Part shown: piece by piece, positions 54,768 through 64,000 of the stretch | How positions within the stretch are numbered: the first letter of the stretch is position 1 | How the letters are laid out: the number at the start of each line of letters is the position of its first letter | Assembly: GCA_003864495.1 (NCBI GenBank) | Contig: ML133494.1 | Span: 21,822 to 85,821, forward strand | DNA from: Nemopilema nomurai | Taxonomy: Eukaryota; Cnidaria; Scyphozoa; Rhizostomeae; Rhizostomatidae | DNA: 64,000 bases | Direction of reading: 5' to 3' | Made by a program: the position numbers and the translations under genes | The notes under the pieces: model-generated | What the model was told of the DNA's origin: nothing | Database searches by the model: none | Seen by the model: only the letters and a program-made list of their open reading frames with translations

Positions 54768-57700
54768 AAAAAGCCTGGGTTTTTGAAAGTGTTGCATCCA
54801 AAGAAATTTGCTGCATTTATTATCTTGTATAAATGGTATTTATTGAAAATGTTAGAAGTATGTAATGTATATAATTAAATGTAATTATTGAGTATGTTTT
54901 ATAAATTTATAAGTATCAACTAAACATGATGCCAGTGACAAATTTTTGGACATTCTTGGGAGGGTGACAGATTTTAGGAACCGGGGGGCTGGGAGCTGTA
55001 TGTTTCTTTTTTAATAGTGTACTGAGTGTGAAGGGATACAATGGGCAGCCTCCCAATATGGCACTGGTACCCATGTTCAAATGAACATGTCGAGTATGTG
55101 AATCTTGCTGACTGGATGGTAGCTGGGGGCATGTTGCCCCAATTGCTTCTCTAATAACTGCCACTGCTTGATGTTAATATTGTTAAAAAAACCTTGGGAT
55201 GGTTGTTCTTTTGTTTTCAAAACAATGATACTCTTTGAAACATTTCAACAGCCGTTTTTGATGCTTTTGACAATTTTCGTTTGTCCTTAGACCAGAATCA
55301 TGATCAATCAGATATTGGACCTTTTGGACCAGGTTTTTTGGACCTTTTTTGATAGAGAAGGGTCCATTTCTTAGCTTTTGGCCCCAATCAATGTAGTGCC
55401 TTCTTCAATGCTATCACATTAGTCCATCCATTTTGAAAATCAGTGAAAAAGGTAGTATAAAGGGTGCAATAGTCAGATGAGTAGATCAACCAAAAGAAAT
55501 TTGGCTGGCTGCGCATGGCAAGTACAATTTTCCCCTCTGCTGGCTGTAAACATCGTTTATGGGAGCAGCCTCTTTCTCGTGTTGGCGGGAGCAAGCATAA
55601 ATGGCGGGAAAAGCAGCTGATTTCTGAAATTGTGGGCGCCAATTTTGTTACCAAGATTTTATACCTTCAAGTTCATAAAACGTTTCGAAAAGCTCTTTTT
55701 ACATTTGACAAAGACTTGTGACACATGAACCATGGACATGTGGAAATATTTAGAATGCAGGTCGCGTATTAACTTAGGCCTAAAGTTTTTGGCACGATCC
55801 ATCTCAGCATTACTACACAACTGCAAATGGTTTGTTTCTTTTTATGCAAAAATATATATTTCCATATCTTTTTGTCTTGTACGCATTATGTCTAGTAAGT
55901 ATGAGCACTGTGATGATGAACAGCTAAACAAGTTTTCGTTACGAACTCACACACAATATTGCAAGCTATATTTCTGCAAGTTAAATTTGATTTTATCTCC
56001 GTGCCTAGAAAACCGTACATCTTACTTCTTAGGTCTGGTCTTTATCCTTTTGATTCATTTTTGCAATTATATTTTGGTGCTGAAAGGAAATTAATCCATT
56101 GAACTAATGGCCTAGTAGTTTATTAGATTTTGACGCAATAAGTATAAAATCCAACAACAGTTCAAGTATCTTAGAACGCGTCTAGCATGTTTCTGCTGAA
56201 GTACCAATCTATAATGGACTTAACAAGTCTTGTGTAAATGACCTCAATTACTGGCAGTTATTATTTTGCAAACAGACACTTGAACTTCAACACTGGTAGT
56301 ATACTATGCTCTCTTTTTTAGCATACATCTTACTTTGCAAAACTTAAGGAAGTTTAAAATTTGATTATCCCAAGTTTGGCATAATTGATGAAATTTGTCT
56401 TTTCTGTTACAAAGATGTTTGTCATTACCCTAGTACTGAAGTGTGCCATTTCCCTGTTAGTATTTCAGCTAGGTATCTTTTGCAAGTCACGATCAAACCC
56501 TTTATGTGCCCCCAGTATGTTTCGTAGTGGATCAAATATAGAAAACTGGCATTGTAGTCAAATACTTCAACTTCTCTGCTACCCCAGTCACTGTTACACC
56601 ATGCCTAGCAGAGTAGTTCTAGAAATGTCAAAACTATACAGCTAATATGGAATATGTAGAATGCAATAAAAGTTTATAGAATCAAAACCTCTTCTAGATG
56701 AAATGGTTTCACAAGTTTTTTATACTCATATTCCATTCACAGATAAATATTATAGTTATCATGATTATTATACTGCTGCACCATGATACCTCTACTGCTT
56801 TGTTCCATTTTCAGAGGATCCTTGTAGTCTACATATTGCTATGGAAGAAGTTGAGTCTAGCTTTAAGTTCTAATGAATTTCGAAGTCTAAAATTTGTTTC
56901 TTTGGTTCATAATGGCTTTTGAAGAAGCCAAAATTCTGCAGTGGTAAAATTTCCTTCACTTTCCTTAGTGAGCCACTGATAGAAATTGAAAAAATCTGGT
57001 GCATAAAGGTCTGTTTTGCACTCTCAACACTAGGAGATATAGTATTTATGGCACCTATGATTGGTATTTTTTTCTGATAGTTGGCTTTTTCAAGGTATTT
57101 TGAGAACTCTGCAGTGGTTTTGGCAATTCAGTATTCATTCTTATTTTTTGCAATACCTAAATCTTGAATGTATTTTGAATTGAATGCATTTTGAATTGAA
57201 TGCATTTCGGTTAAAATGCAAACAGCTTTTATTGAAACTCCTTTGTAACTGAACAAGGTCTAGTTTAGTAGCCTAAGGCTCTACTTCGACTTGTTAGGCC
57301 AAATAGAGATCCAACCCACCTTACATGAATCTCAATTTATTATCTTAACTGATCTGTAGACAAAGTAGAAGCATTGCTTATAATGGCTTTGCAATAAAAG
57401 AAAGATGCAAAAGAGTCTTTACCTTCAACTTGCATAACCAGGGATGTCATGTTTGTAGAATTTGAACTTTGCTAGAGCTGAAGGTAAAATGTGATTCATG
57501 GTGGTCGACTTCTTTTTCTTGATCGGAAGATTCTTGAAATTCAAAGTTATCCTTTATTAATACCAGATAGAATAATCATATTTGGAGGCAAGAGTCGTCC
57601 TATGCCTATTTGCTATTTGTTTTCACTTTCCAATCCATTTCCAATCAATCTCTCAAAAGATAGTACAACTTTACGTTTTGTGATCAGCTCGGATGTTTTT

Positions 57701-57942
57701 GATGATGGTTCTGGAAATTCAATGAACGAATTTTGACTGATTTCATATTGTTGCAACAAAATTTCTGCTTTGTAACAAATATTCAGTTTTGGTCTTGTCT
57801 CTAAAGTGTGACGTCAGCTCGTACCTAGCCTCCAATATATAGACAAGCCATCTCTAAACAAAACACTGCTGAGACTTTGAAACTACATACAGGAGTTTTT
57901 GATTGTCAATTCGTTCAAACGTTTTGTCATACATAATCGAAG

Positions 57943-58257
57943 TTATGGGTTTCGTCTACTGTAAAAATACGGAGAATCACAAGTAAAATTTATAGAAGGA
58001 TTCTCTACTTGAGAATATGGATGACTAATGATTGTTATTAAGAAAAGAAGACCATTGACTAGAAATTTTGAAAATATTGCTTCATTGAAATTTTCCCATT
58101 GTGTCTTTCTGTCTGACCTTTCCATGTGATCAACTTCAAAGATACAAAATTGGTCGCCGCTTTTAATAGGTTTGCCTGTACGAAGATCACAGTCTACACA
58201 GACAGCTCTCTTAACCAAACCAGCAAAGCAACACACAGCTATGAGGATTAGAAGCAT
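57943..58257 (-). CDS. Possible small secreted cysteine-containing protein or first exon (weak)
   Basis: The 104-residue frame begins with a signal-peptide-like MLLILIAVCCFAGLVKRA and is followed by CVDCDLRTGKPIKSGDQFC. The rest is less convincing and may run past a splice donor (for example AAAG|GTCAGA within the codons for MERSDR). I do not recognise a family and found no downstream exon on this strand. It could be a chance open frame. Confidence 0.25.
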   Translation of the reverse strand: MLLILIAVCCFAGLVKRAVCVDCDLRTGKPIKSGDQFCIFEVDHMERSDRKTQWENFNEAIFSKFLVNGLLFLITIISHPYSQVENPSINFTCDSPYFYSRRNP

Positions 58258-60492
58258 TTTTCATTTGAATAGTTTCGGAAAGCATTGAAACTCTGTGCTG
58301 GTAGAAAATTGCCCCGAAACTAATTAGGTTTTCTTATGATTGAAAGTTCATTTTGATTTGCCGAAAAAAGTGTCTGTTGGCAGGGAAAGTTTGGTACTCC
58401 AGGACTAATTGAGGTTGCCTTTTCTCTCTAGGAAATACTTAAGGTAAATTGTCTTCATTATTTTACAATAAGTATAATGAAGCAACGTCAACGTACTTCT
58501 TCATAGTCTTCAAGAACGACACTGACAGAAATCGCTGCACCACGATTTGAAATGTCCCGCCAGTTTGGATCTTACGTGAATGTCCCGCCCATCACAAATT
58601 TCCAAAACGCGAGAAAAGGTGCCAGAAAAGGTACTTGTCTTTATTAATTGGGCAGCAGACGCACAAAGTAATAACGTCATTACATTATTCACCACACAAT
58701 GTCCATAAGCAGGGAATAGCAAAACCTTCACATTGTTAAGGCAATTTTTTTGAAAAAAATAATCTTAGATGCAGACTATTATTTACAAACCATGTTTCTC
58801 GGTGGAAGTTTGATTGCCAATACTTCTCTAAGACGAAGACGTGTCCAAGAACAGACTCTGTACAAATTATTTCGAGAGTTGTCCGGCGTTGTGTTTATGC
58901 CGTGCTTTGGGCCTAAGTCTAAAGCCATGATGTGAAAAGAAGGCGAAGGCTTGTTTTTGGCTAGAGTTGTCTCCTTATTTAAACAACACTCCTTACCCTT
59001 GCATAGCTAGACCATTCATACATATTATGGTTATTTCATGGGTTGCTTAAGACTTTTTAAGCAATTTTTGTCATCATTTTTAAATTAACAGATAAGTATA
59101 ACGACCATATTTAAAGTTTTTCATTAGAGGTGAAAATGCTTTTGTCAAAGATGTCATCGAAAAGTGCCCCAGAATAGACTTTGATGTCACGTGTAAATAA
59201 TTCTGGTTGCTATTTGGTCCTGGTAATGTTCATTTTCAAGATTGCAAGTCAAAACCTTTCAACATTGCAAAAGTCTCGACGAAAATATTCGACCTGATTT
59301 TCACAAAGTCTGATTCATGCCATCGTTAATTTTGGAAATAATTCATATTTGATATTCAGGTTTAACTGTGGATTTTTTAAGAAAAGGCATCATGTCTTTG
59401 ATTGAAATAGTTCTCTTAACTGAATGCCAGGTCAAACAATTAACATAAGAATCTCGCGCCATGCTCCTTTTCTTTCTTACAGGTCTGTGCAGACATAAAG
59501 AGCAATCAAAAAAAAAGAAAAGTCGAATTAGAATTACACATGTTACACTTTTTTATTGTATGGTAATATTCAACGAATGCTACTTAAAATACATTAAGCA
59601 TTCCTATCTATTTTCATCCCAAAATATTGTTACAAATGGTTGTTGATGGGTATGTTTTGATATTTATCTATGTTATGATATTGTTATGATGTATGTTATG
59701 ATATTGTATATGTCATGGGCAGGCTGCAAAATCTTACGAAAATGTGTGGGAAATATTTTCTTATTAATGTAATTTAGTCCTGGTGATATCCTAGTGGCAG
59801 CTAAAACTAGTGGTAAGTTTTAGCGTCAAAGAGTGTCTTCAGAAGGGAAAACGTCTTCAAGTGGTCATTTACTTAGGGAGCAACATCCCGAAAAGCCGAC
59901 ATTTATTTTGTAATTACTAATCATTCTCAAGTATATGAACGTTATAACCAGGTAATGCCCAGAAAACATCTACGGGATCGACCAAAATTTTTGTCATCTG
60001 CTAGAAAGTCCCACCGCATCAACTTTAGGCGTCTCTATCCGAGGGGCAATTCAACCTTGCATATAGCGTGCAAGATTGCCACGAAAAGAATGGGATTTCC
60101 AGAGATTTTTCGATTTAGGATTTTCACAAAAGGTGTACGAGATTTTTTAGAGGGATTTGCTCCCCTCGTCTACCTGCAACTGACTTGTATATGAAAGACT
60201 GGAATGAACTGGCCAATCTTATAGTTTGGTCGTGTACTTATTTCGCATTGCAAAAACGAACGAACATAGAGGCCGTTATCCTGTTCCATATAAGGGAAGG
60301 TATCGAGAGCCCGGGACCTGTGAAAGTTCATGCTTTATGGCAGCCGTAGTGATGAATAATACCGGAAGTGGTGACAGATGACAGCAAGACGTGGTGCTTT
60401 GAATGACAGCTTTGCAGAGTAAAATCGCAGCCAGGTCCAGCAGCCATCAGTTGAACGGCATCTAGGAAACAAGGCACGAATCGTTGGAGAAA

Positions 60493-63400
60493 ATGGCGGA
60501 CACACTTTCAGTAGCCGATTATATCGTGTTTGGACTGATGCTTCTTATTTCAAGCGCAATTGGGGTTTATTATGGGCGCAAAGGCAAACAGACAACGACC
60601 AAGGAATACCTCACGGCAAGTGGAAGTATGCACTGGATGCCCATCTCCATATCGCTACTCGCATCGTTTTTGTCCGCCATTGCGTTGATGGGCATACCAT
60701 CAGAAATCTACACATATGGGATCCAGTACCTGATTACCTACATCTCCTTCGTCGCTATGCTCTTGTTGTCTGCTGTTATTTATGCACCGATATTTTACCA
60801 GACCAAAGTGACAAGTGCCAACGAGGTATGTTTTGCAATTTATGGCTGCTTGTTTTCTCTGATCCAAAAAAGTTTTAACTTCACATTTGGCAAATATAGA
60901 TCTATAGCTGAAATGTTCATGTTAAAATTAGTCTGTGCCAAAAACTTCAAGTGTTGGGGCTGTCAGGCTGCGAATACACCCATTTTCAAAATTTAGCTTT
61001 TCTTATAAATTTCAATTAAAAAATCTCATTGCAGCCGCAAATTGCGGTCAGATCTAAAAGAAATTTAAATATTTAAAACATAGTAACTCGCGACCGAACG
61101 TTCCAATTTACAGAATTTTCTGAATAAACTAAATTAAAGATGAAGATTTCAATTCTAACGTTCATTTTTGTGAAGAATCCTTTGATTGCGAGATACAGAA
61201 TCGTTGACGTCAACCTGGACCGGGGAATAAAGAATTGCTTTAAAAAGGCACTGTTTTGATTACACAATCTAGTATAAAAGTATATATTACATTCCAACAG
61301 AAAAAAGATGCGCTGTTACGATATTGCATGAAATTTTTCACTGATGAAAGTTTTGCAAATCAAGCGCTAATTTCACTGGAAGTAACATTTCATCTTGATG
61401 ACGTCATAAAGTCGGCATTGTTTTCAGCGATGAGAAATAGATGCCCCCCATGGTACATGTAAATACATTTATGGAAAGGATACGTACCCTTAATGGGATA
61501 TTTTCGAAAATGAACATTTTCAAGCGTGTGCTTTTCATTTGACTCTCGTTGGAGTGTATGACGTCACAATAAGGACGAGAATGAGTTAATCAAGTTTGCC
61601 AATTTGTATAAATAGTTCAATAACTCTATAAAATTCCGTTGGAGGTTGTTAGCCGGAAAGGGGAAGAGTAAAGAGCATATATTTTGACTTTTCATGAAAA
61701 CGGGCTCCAAAAAAGGGATTAGAATAATAGGAAACATCGCTCATTGCCTTGTTTAGCACCTTCTGCAAACAACCCCTAGTCTGTAGATAATCTCTTCTGA
61801 CTGAAATTTTGCACTAAGAAAATTGAACTAAGACATGAATTGATTCGGAATTTGGCGGTCCCAAGATAGGAATCATCGGAACAAAGTTGACGCAATCCTT
61901 TAGATTGAAGAAAAAGATACGTGGAAGGTCTAAATGACAAATAGGAATTGTTTTTGTCTGTTCATTGTTGTTGTTGTTGTTTTCGACAATCTATTATTCA
62001 CCAATCTTTTACCAGATCAAAGTAAGGTATATGTTTTACACGTAAAGACAAAAAAGTCTAGCATAAAAGGGCTGCTATGACAAAAAACAGTGTAAACTTC
62101 TGACTTTGTTTGACAATATCTTTTATGGATGAAAGTTTGATTGAAAGCTTGATACTTACCAATAAAGATAGCGTTTGGTTCCGTGACCCATACCGGAACA
62201 GTAAAAGCTGCTGATCAACTGCTGCAAAATTATTTAAAATTATCAATTTTCTTATAGAAGCTGGTGGATGTTTTTTGCATACTTTGAAGGACAAACAATT
62301 ACGTCAACTATGCAAAAACTGGTACCGCTATTTCTAGCTACTTCTCTCTAGCGAGACTCGAACTCACGACCCCTGATGACTTTGTACGCCAAGTGCTCTA
62401 CCACTGAGCTATCGGGTCATGCTTTCAAGCCAGCACTCGAGGCCAAGTCATTTATCCGCACTGCCCCTCTCTAAGAGAGTTATCGTTCCGCACTCTCTAT
62501 GATTCTATTGTGAATTCTGTACAATGTAGCACTTGTTGACATCATTATATTTTTCTAGTATTTGGAGAAAAGATTCAGCCGTCCTGTTCGACTCGTGGGA
62601 TGTGTTTTGTTTATTTTGCAATATGTAAGTATTGCCCGTTGGCTTCGTTATTCTCGCAGTATTTTTGACACGACTTTGATTACTCATGCTAATTGGGCGG
62701 CCAGGCCTGTCAACTTGATCCAAAAAACAAACACGGCCTTCAAGCTGTTATCGGTGATGCTTTTCAGATACAGCCTACCTTGTTCAACAAAAGCGCTTGA
62801 CTGACTAAAAGCCAAGCAAGTTTTTATACTAACAGCATTTATACTCATTTTGAAACCACATAATTTTGCATCTATTTCAAACAGTGGCTAAGGTAGAATC
62901 GAGGCTAGGATAGGGAAACACGACTTTGTAAACAAACTTTTTTTAGATTTTGCCAGGCAGAACTTGAGGCGTTGAGTTATTGGCTTAATTACTTTCAAGT
63001 GATATTTGTATTTTGTTTACTTTTTATACGGAAAATCCTCATTAGACTTCTATGATGTTATAAAATCGTGTAATTTTCAATTCAATTGACGAGTTCTCGA
63101 AGGTGTAATTTTTAGCTCAAATGATTTCCGAGTATAGACACATTTCGCCATATCCACTTTGATCGAACAGAACAGTGGATGCTTGATTTTGCCGCTTTTT
63201 CAGAGGAATGGCCTCAGCTGCGGCTAGGGTGCCGCGGCCCCACCCAACAGCCGTGCACATTGTTGACTAATGCGAACATTCATCATTATGTAACAGTTGA
63301 TTCGTATTAGCCAATGAAGATACCACGGGACAAGCAGCTGTTCTCATACGCCGAATCACCATGTTTATATTTACCTCTTTATGATCAGCACTGATTGTGA

Positions 63401-63516
63401 TTGATCAGTGATTAAGTGATTGGTAACCATCATCGATTAATCAATTTTTTATGATCGTCCGTAGATCTTATACCTGGCCGTTGTCATCTTTGCTCCGAGT
63501 CTTGCATTACAGGCAG
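60493..63516 (+). CDS. SLC5-family sodium-coupled solute transporter, 5' exons (cut by window edge)
   Basis: Three exons join in phase 0: 60493-60825, 62559-62624 and 63465-63516 (the last ends mid-codon at a GTATGA donor, so the gene continues outside). The predicted protein is a plasma-membrane sodium-solute symporter. Residues 1-111 start MADTLSVADYIVFGLM with a first membrane helix, then TTKEYLTASGSMHWMPISIS, SLLASFLSAIALMGIPSEIY (family motif in helix 2) and YAPIFYQTKVTSANE. Exon 2 gives YLEKRFSRPVRLVGCVLFIL and exon 3 gives ILYLAVVIFAPSLALQA. These match the SMCT/SMVT branch (SLC5A8, SLC5A12, SLC5A6), whose substrates are monocarboxylates or vitamins. The substrate cannot be assigned from this part. 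The start is the ATG of AAAATGGCGG; nothing closer fits the first helix. Confidence 0.88.
61991..62039 (+). pseudogene. Relic of a duplicated SLC5 exon end inside intron 1
   Basis: CACCAATCTTTTACCAGATC then AAAGT, followed by AAGGTATATGTTTTA, closely resembles the end of exon 1 plus its donor: CACCGATATTTTACCAGACC then AAAGT, and GAGGTATGTTTTG. The first 25 bases match at 22 positions. About 12 bases before the donor are missing. It looks like a decayed duplicate exon. Confidence 0.45.
62267..62340 (-). repeat. SINE-like tail repeat, copy 3
   Basis: The minus strand reads GCTAGAAATAGCGGTACCAG, then TTTTTGCATA and TTTGTCCTTCAAAG. It is shared with 7180-7258 and 42166-42230, and here it directly follows a tRNA-like head. 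Confidence 0.55.
62346..62420 (-). mobile_element. tRNA-like head of a SINE (not a functional tRNA)
   Basis: The minus strand reads GACCCGATAGCTCAGTGGTA then GAGC (A box, D-arm GCTC/GAGC) and GAGTTCGAGTCTC (B box/T-arm). The 3' end CGCTAGAG cannot pair with the GACCCGA acceptor strand, and no clean anticodon stem forms. Together with the repeated tail this is a tRNA-derived SINE in SLC5 intron 1. Confidence 0.65.
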
Positions 63517-64000
63517 GTATGATGTCGCAATTTCACTTCATTCAAAATCTCGCTTTTCTCATACTATCTCTTGAAAGCATTTGATGATTATAATAAAATC
63601 ACAAAGTTGATTCAGAAGAACTCAATAATTGATTAAGGAGAACTCATTGCTTACAATAATTGAGCTTTTCATTTTATTTTTCTTCACGGGAAATGAAGGA
63701 TACTTTTGCAAAGACACTGACAAGTTTCCCTATTGTTTTAACCTGCGAATAACTTCAAAAAGGAACAGATAACATTTATTTACTGCTATCGCGCCTGGAA
63801 TCTTACTGAAATTCTCTCGATTAACATAAGTGTTCTGAGCACTAAAGTAACACAACGTAGTGGCACTCGCAACATAACAATCCAGCAATCTCCTTTGACC
63901 TTTAAGAAAGGTCAAGGATCAAAGGACACGGAAGACCTCAGTAAAAACTGACCTTACTATTGCTTTCTACCTTATGTTTTGAAGTAAAGTTCCATTAATT

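Larger units (their letters stand above)
54232..60492. other. Gene-poor interval between phytochelatin synthase and the SLC5 gene
   Basis: It contains the inverted terminus of the G-rich repeat (54737-54767), a 16-21 bp tandem repeat of TTTGAATTGAATGCAT near 57170-57210, and one weak candidate secreted-protein exon on the minus strand (57943-58257). Other open frames (for example 55732-56094) have no recognisable content. Confidence 0.55.

Noticed and set aside
60826..60996. Read-through of the SLC5 first exon to the stop at 60996
   Set aside because: A GTATGT donor at 60826 and the matching acceptor at 62559 continue the transporter; the read-through residues do not look like the family.
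62346..62420. A tRNA gene
   Set aside because: A and B boxes are present but the acceptor and anticodon stems do not pair, and the adjoining tail is repeated elsewhere, so it is a SINE.

Overview
This is intron-rich, AT-rich animal nuclear DNA. The genes have many exons with GT-AG introns of about 0.1 to 4 kb, metazoan-type domain combinations, and many short dispersed repeats. The gene set (nischarin-like PX+LRR protein, KMT5B/C methyltransferase, SPI/PU.1-like ETS factor, animal SLC5 transporter, phytochelatin synthase) points to an invertebrate. A cnidarian or other marine invertebrate is my best guess. That is inference from gene content and repeat style, and no single sequence here proves it.

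Every gene I can support is on the + strand. From left to right they are: the last three coding exons of eIF3m (557-2000); a 16-exon nischarin-like gene (3795-15434); a gene for a two-segment membrane protein I do not recognise (about 17995-24203); KMT5B/C, a histone H4K20 methyltransferase, in seven coding exons (26141-35660); an ETS transcription factor whose DNA-binding domain resembles the SPI/PU.1 group (49930-52078), with a reading-frame break in its last exon; an intronless phytochelatin synthase with only the catalytic domain (53506-54231); and the 5' exons of an SLC5 sodium-coupled solute transporter that runs off the right edge (60493 onward). Exon joins were worked out by hand. The coding phase closes in all of them except the ETS gene.

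Large gaps lie at 15435-17994, 24204-26140, 35661-49929 and 54232-60492. They hold no convincing conserved gene but do hold repeats: two copies of an LTR-like element, two copies of a ~220-bp inverted-repeat MITE, two copies of one tRNA-related SINE-like family and three of another, a G-rich family ending in a shared CGAGGATTCACGGTA-type terminus, a 110-bp CT microsatellite and several tandem duplications. The ETS gene is preceded by an unusually tight cluster of promoter-like motifs (octamer, TATA, kappaB-like).

The genes look like ordinary neighbours and not parts of one pathway. I do not see a clear new multi-gene system. The points most worth following are the threefold tandem repeat of a splice acceptor plus 48 coding bases in KMT5B, the frame break in the ETS gene, the single-exon phytochelatin synthase among intron-rich neighbours, and the unidentified membrane protein.
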